From Fragilaria crotonensis (Eukaryota; Bacillariophyta; Fragilariophyceae; Fragilariales; Fragilariaceae), in contig JAKSYS010000170.1 of NCBI GenBank assembly GCA_022925895.1, forward strand, positions 1 to 64,000: 64,000 bases of DNA, given 5' to 3'. Every line of letters begins with the position of its first letter. The stretch's first letter is position 1. The translations under genes were made by a program, and so were the position numbers. The notes under the pieces are model-generated. The model ran no database searches. It was not told the origin of the DNA and saw nothing but the letters and a program-made list of their open reading frames with translations. This document shows, piece by piece, positions 33,676 through 44,792 of the stretch.

Positions 33676-36600
33676 TCCTCCCTCCAACAATCCAGGGTTC
33701 CATCTCGTATGTTCTTCGCGTGTTTCGTATGTAATTTCTCAGGACAGTTCTTGTTCAATATGTCCGCTGCATTCTCTTCCGATCGTATAAACTGCACGTT
33801 CAAGTAACCGTTATCTTCTAGTTCACGGATAAAATGAGCACGTACATCGATATGCTTCGTTCTGGCTCCGACGTGTTGATTCTTGACCAAATAAATCGCT
33901 CCAAGATTATCCTCGTACACTTTTCCCATATGACGTTTCTCATCCGGTCTTCGTATGCCTTCGTCGAGTAACATCATGATAAACTTGTTCTCGCATGCAC
34001 CTCTCGCCAAACTGATATATTCCGCTTCGGTACTCGATAGTGTAACGACGTGTTGGGTCTTCGATTCCCAATGTACCAACGTTCCACCTAACGTATGCAG
34101 TCCCGAAGATATACTCTTGCGATTGTCCGTATTCTTGGCATAGTCGGAATCCACCATAGAAATAGGTCGTAGTTCCTTCGGTCTTCTGTACGTGAGTCCC
34201 TCGTACGGTCGTAGCTTGATATGACCGACCATTCTGTCCAATGCCTTCCAGTGATCCTCACCTGGGTTTGATAGGTGCTGTGCCAGTTCTCGAGCTGCGT
34301 TGGCCAAATCCGGTGCCAGTTTCGTCGTTAAATACATGATCTTTCCAACCATTGACCTGTAATCCGTCATATTAACCGTAGGTCCTTCGTTTTTACTTAG
34401 GTACTTGTTCGGGTATCCGGGCGTGTCGTAGGTCTTGACTTCTTTACCAGTAATCTTCTCGTAGGTTTCCACGATTTCATCTTCAAGTTTGTTCATCTTC
34501 GCAGTGATAATGACATTTCCATTTTCGTCCACGCTCCAATCGTACCATACTCCTAAGTGCTTCTTCAACTTTCCGAGATCAGATATATTGAATCGTTCCT
34601 TAAGCTTCGTCTTGAATTCCTCAATTGCCTTCTTCGATCCAACCAAAATTACGTCATCAACATGAACAACTGCCATTAGGGTCATATGCCCCTTCGTGTC
34701 TTTCCAGTAGTACATGCACGGATCAACCAAACTCTGAATCATATTCATGTGCTTCGTCAGGTACTTACGTAGTGTCTTCATAAAAAGTCTTGGGACATCC
34801 ACTCCTCCATACATCGGACGAGTCAACATAATACAATAACGCCTCAATTCGTCTTCCGTTATATATCCCAATTCAACAATACCTTCCGGCCACTCTGCAA
34901 ATACTGGCTTGTCGTCTTCAAGTTCCGCGTTTAAGAACGCTGCTTCGATGTCAATCATCTCAATCGTCCAACCTTCGTCTTGCCTGTACAGCGCGATAGT
35001 AATTGCGAGTCTGACCGTAGTATCCGTTGCAACAGGTGAAAATGACTCTGTATAGTCCACACCAGGTACCATCACGTAGCCCTTCAGTACGATTCTGCTC
35101 TTGTACCGTAGTGTGCCGTCTTGTTCCTCCTTGATCTTGAAAATCCACTTAACAGGTATCGGTTTTCGTCCGTTTAACTTGTCCCTTGGGAATTTCTTCC
35201 ATGCGTCGCGTGATATGAAATTATTAATTTCGGACTTAGCAGACGGTATCCACTCTTGCTTCTTCGGTCCGGTCACAGCTGCACGAAATGTCTTAGGTTC
35301 GCCTGGGTCCGACGTAAGCATGGTATTAAATACCAGATGCGCAATTCGAGTTCTGCTTCTTGTACGCGTCCCGGGCTCGTCGTTTTCGATCACAACTGGA
35401 CTCTCAATTCCAAGTTTTTCAATTCTCTTTCCAATGGTGTTGTCCTCTGTTTTGCTGTTCCTCGACCATTTCTTCGGCATTCTCGATGATTGTTTGTTCT
35501 GTAGGCAACTCCACGATTCGCTCTTCAACGCTGTCGCCTTCCTTTCGCAATATGATGACGTCTTCGTCGTCATCGGAGTCAGAATCGAAAAGAATTGATG
35601 TTGGGGCACGTCCATTTTCGTTTCGTTCTCGTCGTGTACCTCGTCTTCTTTCGTTATCTCTCGCTCAATCATCGACTCTATCCTCCCTGCTGAAGACATG
35701 GGAGTTTCAGCCGGTTGCATTGCAGTTATGGTCGCGATTTCCTCATCATACTCTGGAATGAGATGAATTTGGGGAGTCAATTCCTCTTCATCTGCCGCCA
35801 ATTCAGCTTCCACCTCTTCCAGATCTTCACCTAGGACCATCTGACGGTCAAAGGCATCGTCCATTGTCAATCTGATGTCATTTTCAGCCTTTGTCAAGTC
35901 AGCCCATGCATGAATATCTCTTGTTTCAACAATTTTTCCACTGTAGGGATTGTACATCCTGTACACATCTCTTGCATGGTTCTCAGCATAGCCAACCATG
36001 ATCATTTTGGTGGCTTTCTCCTTGAACTTCCCCCTCATTGTCCCTCTGTTTGTAACATAGCCAATTCGGCCATATTCCACTGTGCTACCGTATATCGTGC
36101 ACGGGGTACCGTAGAACAGTTCGTCGGGGGGTACTGTACTGCGGGTATTGGGTAGTGTATTCCCGAGTACCGCCGCAGTCTTCGTCGCTTCCGCCCATAG
36201 TTTTCCCTGTAGAAATTTGGTCCATCCTGCAGACAGCATCATAGCCAGTGCTCTGTTGGCGTCTCGTGCAAACATGCGTTCAACAACTCCGTTATGCTGT
36301 GGTGTGTGCGGTGCCGTATACTCCATCTTGATATTGTACTGTCCTTCGCACATCTTCTTTAAATCCGAAATGTGTTCTCCGGCATTGTCGCATCGGACGT
36401 ACTTCACTTCAATACCAGCCGCCTTCAATTTGTCCAGAAGTTCTTGAAGGTGCGCTTTATCCCACTCTTCTTAGCGCCGTAAAGTCCCACGACTTTCTCG
36501 TTTTGTCGTCGACAATCTTGAACCAGTATCGTGATCCCGCAACCGTCTCGTTGTATGGACCACTCGTATCCATATATAGGCGTTCGCCACGTTCTTCAGC

Positions 36601-38735
36601 CTCGGTCGTCGTGATCTTATTGGTTCGTTTCTGCGTAGCTTTCGCACGTGCACATCCATCGCACACAGCCCACTCTCCCGTAGGTTTGATACCAAGCGTT
36701 TTAAGCAAGCTCCGAACCACTTTTTCCGTCGCATGTCCAAATTTTCGATGCGCCTCATTGATGTCCATGGCTTCATTCTTCTCGTTCTCGATGGTTTCGT
36801 CGCCTCGTTTCGCAATTCCTTCAGCATTAAAAGCTTCTCTTTCAAACGAAACTCGTCGCGCTTTCAGATAAGTCATCCCGTCTGTTTCCTTTGTCAAATT
36901 TCATCGTGTCACCAGATGGGTTCTTGAGCTCAGATTCGTCTTTCCTGCTCACAAACTCGTTCCCATTCTCATTCAAACGTCCCACACTGATCAGGTTTCG
37001 AGCGAAGTCGGGGATAACCATCACTTCTCGCAAAATCATCCGTTTATTGGAGTGTTTTTGCTCCAAACATAGATCTCCAATAGCTGTAGCTTTTAGGGTC
37101 TCATTGCTTCCAACTCTGACATGCTCTCCATCCAAAGTAGCCTTCAAATTAAACATGTTGTTGGTGGTCTTGGCAACATGAGTAGTGGCGCCCGAATCCA
37201 TCAACCAGTTCTCAAAACCATCTTCATCATGGTCAGCAACAAACTTAGTTTTGCTGGAATTCGCCATGAAAACTTCTTCGTCCCACTTCCAATTACTTAG
37301 GCCTCGCGGGGTGTCCATGCGGTATTCAGTCGTGTCGGATTCCTTTTTCTTGTCTTTTTCGTCGTCGTTCCAGAAATCGTCTTCGTCATCGTCGTCATTG
37401 TCTTCGTGATTGCTTTCGTCATCGCTCGTTTCACACATATCAGCCCAACTCACGGGCTTTTTGATCCTTCGGAGATCTTCTTCGAGTTCGGCGTCGTTCT
37501 TTTCAATCCCATCGTAGTATTGACCAATTAATTCTTCTTCCGGTTCCGATACGTCGAGGGCAGTAATCGTCTCGGCAAATTTCTTGTACTTGCGATCCAA
37601 CTCCGTATCAGGTTTACGTTTCCTGTTATCGTTCGCGATGTCGTTGAGAATCTCCAGGGCAAGCTTGTCCAGATCGATGTCGTTTTGTACCATTGGTTCC
37701 TCCCTGTTTCTCGTTTCGTGAATAGCCATTCCGACAAACATTCCCGAGTCGTTTCCTTGAGTTTTGCAGTGCTGCGCTCGGTGCCCAACTTGGCCACATT
37801 TGTAACATTTTCCCCGAAAACGAATTTTGCACTCCATTGCCATTCTTGACATTGACTCCATTTCTCTCCCTCATTGCTCTTGCAGTCTCGTGCCTTGTGC
37901 CCTTGTTTTCCACACTTGTTACACTTCCCTTTAAACTGCCGCCAGCTGTTTCGTCCGCCGGTCGTCGTGAGCGCCAAATGCTTCTGATTTCGTTCGCCTC
38001 CTTTTTCGTCTCTCTTTTCTTGAATTCGTCCCTTATACGGCTCAATGAACATCTGATAGTGCGTTGTGATCTCCTCAACGAAGTCTTGATGGTCCAGACC
38101 TTCACGCCCAATCTTGCCGTTCAACGAGGTGATGACGGCCTCGTATCGTCGTTTTGGCAAACGTGCCAAAATTGTTGCTTGCATCTGTTCTTGGCTTCTC
38201 ATGGTCCCATTTTCGCACTTACCAACCTCTCTGTTCAACCTTTCGAGCTCCAATATCCACATGTGCGGGTCCTCCATGTCATTCTTCATGTAACACTTCT
38301 CCAATTGCGTAGTCGCCTTCACAAGGTCTTTCGTCTTCTTCGAATCGTAGCGACTTTTCAACGCTTTCCACATGTCGTTCGCCGTCTCTTCGGCCTCAAT
38401 AATCGCAAATGCGTCGCCCTGGCATGACATAATCAAAAAATTGCGAGCATCGTTGTTCCACTTCTGCGCTTGTTCTTCCTCTCTTGTCAACTCCACAGCC
38501 CCTTGGCTTGGCAGCTTCAACTTCTCCAGCAGGCCCCTCTCAAAGCCTTTGGACGCAGCAAACACTTCTGCCTTCTTGAAGAACTCTCGCGGTTCCATAC
38601 CGCCCTTCGTCTTGTCATTTCCCCAAAAAGGAATGACCTTGATCGTCTCGAGCGGACTCGACTTCATCGTCGCTTCGCTCGCCATCGTCGTCGTCGTTAG
38701 ATCTTAACTCTCAAAAACAATCGTTTTATAAAACG

Positions 38736-39238
38736 TGTTGAGAATCCCAGATATCGTGAGCGCGGTACCACAGTACTTGCTCTGGTTATGGGGTGATAAC
38801 TGCGGTTGTCAGGCCTTGACAAAATCAGCAAAGTAAAAGTTATGAGTTTAGGTTCTAACTAAACTCCTCTTCCAGGTTCCCTTCTCTGTCTCTCCAGAAC
38901 CTTCTTCTGTCTTCTTCCTTCCTTGTGTCTCCTTCTTGTTCTTCCCAGTTCTTTTATAGTGGACTTCTGTCCAATCTCCTACATGTTTAATGTTCTTCAT
39001 TGACTTTCCATAGTTTTCGTCCTCCGATGGAATCTTGGTTTGTTGGACTCTTTGGAAATCCGTAGTTCGATTAATTTCGAATTCTTTATCCCAGTTCAGT
39101 CGTGCGTTCAATTCCGAGTTCACGTCTGACTCGAATCTGACATTCCGTCCAAACGTCGAATCTCTCTCGGCTTCGCCAACGACAGTATTTACTGTCTCAC
39201 CGGTACTGGACTTATCCAGTAGCCTACTATCCTCGACA
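38736..39238 (-). repeat. LTR of the copia element (5' LTR in element orientation)
   Basis: 503 bp, same length and same ends as the other LTR, with no difference noticed along the compared sequence. It probably carries the element promoter. Confidence 0.9.
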
Positions 39239-39244
39239 AGTGGG
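39239..39244. repeat. Target-site duplication AGTGGG, right copy
   Basis: Matches 33167-33172. The uninterrupted site lay about 170 bp upstream of the SR140-like gene. Confidence 0.75.
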
Positions 39245-39410
39245 ATAGTGGGTCTAGTGGGAGCGTCCGACGGGATATTTTTGTGCTTCATGTTTGCTAC
39301 AATGCTACAATATTCGTGAAGCGTGAAGTGAGCCCCGCCACTCGGTTACAGGAGACGCCTCATCGATTTCTCATCTGTCTCCGGTCGTTCCTGAATCGTT
39401 GTCAGTTCTA

Positions 39411-41066
39411 ATGATCCGTCGGCGTGGTGCCCCCCAGGAAGACTCTTCCGATGAGGAAGAAGACGACATGTTTTCTAAGCTGGCGAAAGATCAACATGTA
39501 TCAGGAGCCACTAATTCGACATTGACTGGCCAGAATCCTCAAGCACCCCGTTCACAACCAATCGTTCCATCAATAACGTCGTCCATGAAGCGTCACCACA
39601 CTGCTATGAGTAATACTCGAAAGAAAGAAATGGATTCTCTCATCCAGGAACTAGAGGTCGAGAAATCAGCTATCCTCGGAGAACCACGCGCTTTTGTGCC
39701 GAACAAGCGAGGTTCTTACGTTGACCCCGGGGAAGAGCACCTCACAACCAATCTTTTTGTTGGTAATCTCGCTCCGACGTTGACTGAGGAGGCTATTACC
39801 GCTGTCTTCTCAAAATTCGGCGAATTGTTATCTCTTAAAGTCATGTGGCCTCGGACGGCTGAGGAACGTGATCGGAATCGCGTGTCCTGCTTTGTATGCT
39901 ATCGATATCGACGACATGCCGAAGCTGCCATGGAAGCCTGTAGCGAGTCCGACCCATTCAACGTCGGACGACGACTGATGGTCCGATGGGGCAAGAATTT
40001 GCTCAACATGCAGGCAGACCACAATGCTATCAACACGGAGTTTTCAGATGGAGCCGATGAGCACTCATCATCGTTTAACGACCGACCGTCCAAGCAATCT
40101 CCATCACCATTCTCTTATCGAGGCGAGCGTCGTCGACACAGACGTCCTGCTGACGGAAACTGGGATTTAAACCCAGATGATCTCGCAGAGTTTCACACCT
40201 TGACTCGACGACAACTCTGTGCATCAAGAAAGTCTATATGCGAGGCAATGGCGTTTTGTTTTGAACACAGCAATGCCTCCGATCAGATTAGTAACCTACT
40301 AAAGGAACTTCTGCTCGAAGGGAATTGCAGTGTGGAAACACATGTCGCTCGTTTGTATCTGCTTTCGGATGTGCTGTTCAATTCGCAACAACCTGGGATC
40401 AAGAATGCCTTTCGTTATCGCGACGCAATCGAGAAGATGGCCCCAGCTGTGTTCACAAGTCTCGGACAGCACAGCGACGCTGCTCGTGGCCGAATGACTC
40501 GTCACAAGATTCAGCTGGCAATCCGCGCCGTTCTTGCTGCTTGGACAAATTGGTCAGTTTTCGATCCTTCCTTTCTCGACGAATTAGAAGCCTGCTTTGA
40601 GGGACGAGAAATTATTAAACCCGCGCCTGTCGAGGAAGAAACGAAAGATGACGGGGAAGAGAAAGAGGAAGAAAAGGAAGAAGTAGAAGTTATTATCCTG
40701 TCCGCTCGTGGGGATTGGACAGAGGTAAACGAAGGCGATGAATCTACCGTGGAACAACCGGAGCAAGTGGTATCGGAACTTCGGCATAACCCAAAGGAAG
40801 AGCCAAAAGACGCAGCAATCCATTCAACTGGGAATACTGACTGCACTGCGCTCGACGATAGTGATATTGATGGTGATCCTTTGGAGGATGGCGATCTGGA
40901 CGAGGAAGGCCTTCGGAGACTATATGCAATTCATGTAACTGACGATGACGACATTGATTCAAAAAAAGGTGGTGGAAGTCAGGATACAGACAATGTGGTG
41001 GATGGGTCTGATATTGATGGCGAGTCATTAAGCGAAGGGGACGACCTTGAACACACAGCCGTATAG
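39411..41066 (+). CDS. SR140/U2SURP-like splicing factor (RRM plus CID)
   Basis: An intact frame of 551 residues. After an acidic N-terminus (EDSSDEEEDDMFSKL), an RRM lies at about residues 110-195 (NLFVGNLAPTLTEEAI, FGELLSLKVMWPRTAEERDR, VSCFVCYRYRRHAEAAMEAC, GRRLMVRWGK). A CTD-interaction-like (RPR/CID) domain follows at about 245-400: HTLTRRQLCASRKSICEAMA, FCFEHSNASDQISNLLKELL, RLYLLSDVLFNSQQPGIKNA. The tail is very acidic. Human SR140 has a SURP module between these two; here the linker is too short and basic for one. Role: U2 snRNP-associated pre-mRNA splicing in the nucleus. Start: ATG at 39411, as the four codons before it open only with TTG. It lies downstream of the copia insertion. 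Confidence 0.85.
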   Translation: MIRRRGAPQEDSSDEEEDDMFSKLAKDQHVSGATNSTLTGQNPQAPRSQPIVPSITSSMKRHHTAMSNTRKKEMDSLIQELEVEKSAILGEPRAFVPNKRGSYVDPGEEHLTTNLFVGNLAPTLTEEAITAVFSKFGELLSLKVMWPRTAEERDRNRVSCFVCYRYRRHAEAAMEACSESDPFNVGRRLMVRWGKNLLNMQADHNAINTEFSDGADEHSSSFNDRPSKQSPSPFSYRGERRRHRRPADGNWDLNPDDLAEFHTLTRRQLCASRKSICEAMAFCFEHSNASDQISNLLKELLLEGNCSVETHVARLYLLSDVLFNSQQPGIKNAFRYRDAIEKMAPAVFTSLGQHSDAARGRMTRHKIQLAIRAVLAAWTNWSVFDPSFLDELEACFEGREIIKPAPVEEETKDDGEEKEEEKEEVEVIILSARGDWTEVNEGDESTVEQPEQVVSELRHNPKEEPKDAAIHSTGNTDCTALDDSDIDGDPLEDGDLDEEGLRRLYAIHVTDDDDIDSKKGGGSQDTDNVVDGSDIDGESLSEGDDLEHTAV

Positions 41067-41067
41067 C

Positions 41068-41789
41068 CTACTCGTCAAAGACTGGCATTGCCCAACATCC
41101 TGGCTCGGCTGAGGCGGGAAGCCATGGAATGGGATAATGGGTACCACCAACGGCGAATTGTGTTCCAGAGCCAATCTTGTCACTGTGTGCGACAATGTGC
41201 TCGGATAGGGCAACAGCGACTGACGATTTTATCAGGCCATAGCATCCAGTTTTCGGTGCAGACCCGTTCCATTTCCTAGCAGTTGATGATACAGATGACC
41301 CGTTCGCGGGGATATCGCCAAACAACTCGGATCAAATCTTTGTCTCAAAGATGCAGCGAAGTATAGCTGCCAAGTATCCGGTGTGTCTCCGCCCATGGAA
41401 TGAAAGACAATCGGCGAATCGGCTGGTCGCACGAAGTTTAGCTCCACGCCACAACGAGACACATAAGGATAGTCTACACGAACGCACGTAGGAAGAAGTT
41501 CAAGATCTTGCTCTGTGGACTCCTTGATATTGGAGATGAAAAAATCTAAAAAGGCTGGACTCTTCAGCGATGTGGCAACATTTTTTGGCTGAGTTTCCTC
41601 CAAGAAAATGCGCCCTTGAAGATCAATGTGATAAAAGTACTTCTTGGGTTTTCCGACGCCATGTTGTTCATAAAACGAGTTTGACTTCACGATTGAAGAT
41701 TGCCATTGTTCTATGTACTCCTTGCTACCGCTGCATAGGAGTCGCTGACTCGTTCGTGCTTGCCATGGTCGAAACCGACCAATAATCAT
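41068..41789 (-). CDS. UPF0598 family protein (C8orf82-like)
   Basis: Start Met at 41789 gives a basic N-terminus (MIIGRFRPWQARTSQRLL) like a mitochondrial presequence; an in-frame extension to 41864 is unconserved. The family core is clear: KKYFYHIDLQGRIFLEET, VATSLKSPAFLDFFISNI, YPYVSRCGVELNFVRPADSP and IVFHSM. After one lost G (GG to GGG near 41270) the frame continues with NGSAPKTGCYGLIKSSVAVA and ends PASAEPGCWAMPVFDE. UPF0598 has no assigned biochemical activity; human C8orf82 is mitochondrial. The stop codon lies one base from the stop of the SR140-like gene on the other strand. Confidence 0.78.
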
Positions 41790-42697
41790 GGTCAAATCGT
41801 CGGCTTGAGCCCGATGTGCTGGACCGATAAAGGTGTGAACAGTGTGATAGTGGACTTTCAGCATATTCTAGCACGACGAGTACTTGTACCTGGTTGTACC
41901 GGTAATAGAATCGTGGGCAAGTGACAATCGGAATACAGTCTCTCTATTTCTGCAGTATCTTTGCTGTACCAGCGTACTTGTCTATACACAGTGTAGGGTG
42001 TACTGTGTACTGTACCCAGATTTTCATCTTTGAAAGATGCGCATAGATGCCTCGCCGGAGCACAGAGTACTGGTACCGTACTTGTACTCCAGAGGCCATA
42101 GTACCGATTAGAATGCAAGGAAATGACGTCAAGCATGACGTCACAGTACTAACCCTTTCACGTGCTACATACGGTGATACAGTACTCCAGTAAGACAGTA
42201 ACATATGGAGAGCACGCTGATTGGTACGGCTTGACGTCATTTCCTTGCATTCTAATCGGATCCAAGTAGTAATCGTAGTACATACTACCGGTAGTCAAAA
42301 AATATTGCTGGTACAAGTAGATTTCACGCTACTGTAGTAAGAGTGGTACTGTACTACTTTGAGGAACTTGTACTGAACTCCGATCATGTGAGAGGTGAGA
42401 GCGTGAAGAAGATCTGATGAGTGGTCCGCGCCGGCGTATGTCATACTGGTACTACTCTACCACACCAAACCCTCACGTTTCGGCACCATGCTTCATGTTC
42501 ACCGAATCCTGCAGGTTGATGTTACACAGTGTATTATGTGCGTAGAGTTCTACTAACGCGTGTCCTCGATTCAACTCACCTGCATTTATCGTCGCTGAAA
42601 TCTCTGTCATATCTGATCGAATTCGACAGAGAACACTCGACACTCCCTCTCAGCAACTGGTCGTCTCTGTCGGTGCCGTGCGAATTCCTAACATCAA
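41790..42697. promoter_or_regulatory. Divergent promoter region of UPF0598 and plastid bL9 genes
   Basis: 908 bp between two start codons, GTAC-rich (41880-42090 and 42270-42370). It contains a perfect 31-bp inverted repeat with three TGACGTCA sites. No gene. Confidence 0.5.
42104..42259. repeat. Perfect 31-bp inverted repeat with CRE (TGACGTCA) sites
   Basis: The arms 42104-42134 and 42229-42259 are exact reverse complements around a 94-bp centre. Each arm contains TGACGTCA (42124-42131 and 42232-42239) and a third copy lies just inside the left arm (42136-42143). No direct duplication is visible outside the arms. It may be a foldback/MITE-like insertion or a cis-regulatory palindrome in the divergent promoter. 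TGACGT elements are known as CO2/cAMP-responsive elements in a diatom carbonic-anhydrase promoter. Confidence 0.8.
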
Positions 42698-43405
42698 ATG
42701 AAATCGTCTTTCATGATGTGGAACCAGGCTATCCTCCTCTTCGTCCTCATTCAATGTTCAAATGTTGTCGCGGCGCCGAGGATAACCCGAGCCTCGTTCG
42801 TCCCACCAGCCTCTCCTCGAATCGCCTCTTCTAGAGCTCCAACTTCCACAGTTGCTGGTGGTTATGGCTTGTGCGCAGATTCTAAGCTCTTTGCGAAGAA
42901 AAAGACTGTGGCTGCTGCTCCCAAGAAAGTTCAAGTCAAATTGTTGAAACACATTGCTGGAACAGGTCAGGCAGGTGACGTGATTATGGTGACACCTGCT
43001 TTCTTTAACAATAAGTTGCGACCGACGAAGAGTGCTGAGATTATTTCCGACGAGGAAGTCGCGAAGCAGAAAATTGAAGCAGAGAGAAGGCAAGCAGCCC
43101 TAGATGCTGCTGCTAATGCTGTTGTGAAAGACTTGGAGGAGTTTGTCTTGTCGATTCCACGAAAGAGTGGCCCTGATGGGCAACTTTTTGGAGGAATCGG
43201 ACCGAAGATTATCATGGAGGAGCTCTCGAAGCATATGCCTAATGACTTATGGAGTGAAAAGAATGTGAGAATCATTACCGTGACGGACGAAGAGGGAAAC
43301 GCGTTGAAGGGAGACATCAAGCATTTGGGGAAGTTCAGTGCATCTATCAGTCTTACGAAAGACATTGTTGGCAAGGTGGCAATCTCCATTGTTGAAGAGT
43401 CGTAG
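42698..43405 (+). CDS. rpl9: Ribosomal protein bL9, plastid-type precursor
   Basis: An intact 235-residue frame. The first 60 residues form a signal peptide (MMWNQAILLFVLIQCSNVVA) and a transit-like segment with RASFVPPASP, so import to the plastid is likely. The mature part starts AKKKTVAAAPKKVQVKLLKH, and the bL9 N-domain follows (LKHIAGTGQAGDVIMVTPAF and FFNNKLRPTKSAEIISDEEV, where bacterial L9 has the RNFLIP region). A long helix (KQKIEAERRQAALDAAANAV) joins it to the C-domain, ending KFSASISLTKDIVGKVAISI. It binds the large subunit near the L1 stalk. The N-domain surface residues are diverged, as in other plastid copies. Promoter shared with the UPF0598 gene. Confidence 0.85.
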   Translation: MKSSFMMWNQAILLFVLIQCSNVVAAPRITRASFVPPASPRIASSRAPTSTVAGGYGLCADSKLFAKKKTVAAAPKKVQVKLLKHIAGTGQAGDVIMVTPAFFNNKLRPTKSAEIISDEEVAKQKIEAERRQAALDAAANAVVKDLEEFVLSIPRKSGPDGQLFGGIGPKIIMEELSKHMPNDLWSEKNVRIITVTDEEGNALKGDIKHLGKFSASISLTKDIVGKVAISIVEES

Positions 43406-44792
43406 CTAGAAGGCGTCCGCGCCTCTGTTTATTGAATAGTTTTTTGTGAGAGCAGCACAATTGTTCGCGGTCAAAACGTAGAATGCTAACGACGTCACTT
43501 CTTGTTTCGAAAGATGAGGGATTTTGGTACAGGTGTGCGATTCAGACAATCGATAATAAGTGAACATAACAACCGCACTTGTTCTTGGAGGGTTCCAGAA
43601 GTCTTGGTGCATCGGGGTGCCGTTGCGGAGGCGGATGCCAGGAGGAACCGGTGCCGCTAGTTGAAGCAGTTTTGCGAGATGCTCCATCCGCAGTTCTCGA
43701 CATTTGTGTCCATTCTCATATGAAGGTCCGGACGGGTGACGGAACATGGGCAAATGCATTGCCAGCACCTGTTCCCATGGCTAGAACTAAGCTTTATTGG
43801 TGATGACTGCCCAGTGACGACCACATTATGTCCGCTCAACACAGGTGGCTTAGGGAGATCCATACTGCTCCACGATTTGCTTTATAGCCACTTCAATTCA
43901 CATATTTCTACCTTTCCATCCATCCAGCTCTTCCTGTCAGGCAGCCATAGTGGATAGGCACACATGATATGGAAAGTAATATTTATTACTCGGAGTAGAG
44001 ATGAGCAGTTAGCGGGTCCCTGCTAACTTCGCAATACGTCCCCAATTGAACTCAAGGTCTACAGTGCGGAGTGCATGTAGTACTCGAGAACCAATACTGT
44101 AGTACTGGAGTACATGATACTCGGCGAGACTCCAGAATCCATTCTGAGAGAGAGGAGAGAGGATGAAGGAGTACTAGCTAGTGCAATGAAAAGAGTAATA
44201 GCGGATTCTCTATTTGCCTCTCATTGTAATCGGAGCATGTAGATGACGGTCGGGTAGCGGCTCTATGAATATAGAGTCGACAGCAGAGACGGATTCTGCA
44301 TCATTACCTCGTTACACGGTAGTCAGCCCAAATCAGAACCCATGATCTACTGACAACCCAAACCCACCCAAACCCAGTGTGCAGTCCTGGAGTACATGGT
44401 TCTACTACTACCGGTAGCAAACATCTACTGTCATTTTTGCTATGATTTTGGCAGACCCACCCATGAAATCTGAGTCATCCAAAACCCATACCCAATGGGT
44501 TTGGGTGCCGGGTTTTGGGCTGACGGAATTCCACTGGGATCGACAGTGTATCAAATCTGTAGTGTCAATAGCGAATGGCGAGGTGGCGAGTCCCATACTC
44601 GTGCATTGGACAGACGGATCCAGGATCCAGTACAATAATGGATAGTACCAGGTACACGCGTTTTACTTGCTGCTGAAGCGCTATTGACTATACTCGACGG
44701 CATTCAACTTGTTTAAGATCACACTTCTGTGTGTCCCTGCTTATCGCGTTCAATTGATCTCAACTTGTTCTTGCTCCTCTCCATTACTGACA
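43406..44792. other. Intergenic region, no supported gene
   Basis: 1.39 kb between bL9 and CSN7. Short frames on both strands (for example 43406-43768 minus) lack recognisable features. It holds a CCCAAA-rich foldback at 44323-44525. Confidence 0.45.
44323..44525. repeat. Imperfect foldback with CCCAAA/TTTGGG arms
   Basis: CAGCCCAAA followed by AACCCAAACCCACCCAAACC on the left is mirrored by GGGTTTGGGTGCCGGGTTTT and TTTGGGCTG on the right, around about 100 bp. It may be a degraded MITE. Confidence 0.5.

Larger units (their letters stand above)
33173..39238 (-). mobile_element. Ty1/copia-family LTR retrotransposon (CoDi-like), about 6.07 kb, complete-looking
   Basis: Two 503-bp LTRs frame an internal region read right to left. 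Parts in order on the minus strand: gag with two CCHC zinc knuckles (about 37.8-38.7 kb), aspartic protease with a DSGATTH motif (about 37.2 kb), GAG-pre-integrase and integrase (36.2-36.8 kb, DNAGEH and HTPQHNGVVERMF), reverse transcriptase (34.4-35.2 kb, VHVDDVILVG) and RNase H (33.9-34.2 kb, STEAEYISLARGA). The order protease-integrase-RT-RNase H defines copia. A purine-rich tract lies directly inside the left LTR. A 6-bp duplication AGTGGG flanks it. The LTRs look identical where compared, so insertion is very recent. The coding region shows about three interruptions, as do many host genes here, so it may be whole in the organism. Confidence 0.9.

Noticed and set aside
43406-43768. 120-codon minus-strand open frame downstream of bL9
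   Set aside because: No domain, no signal and an overlapping open frame on the other strand; nothing supports coding.
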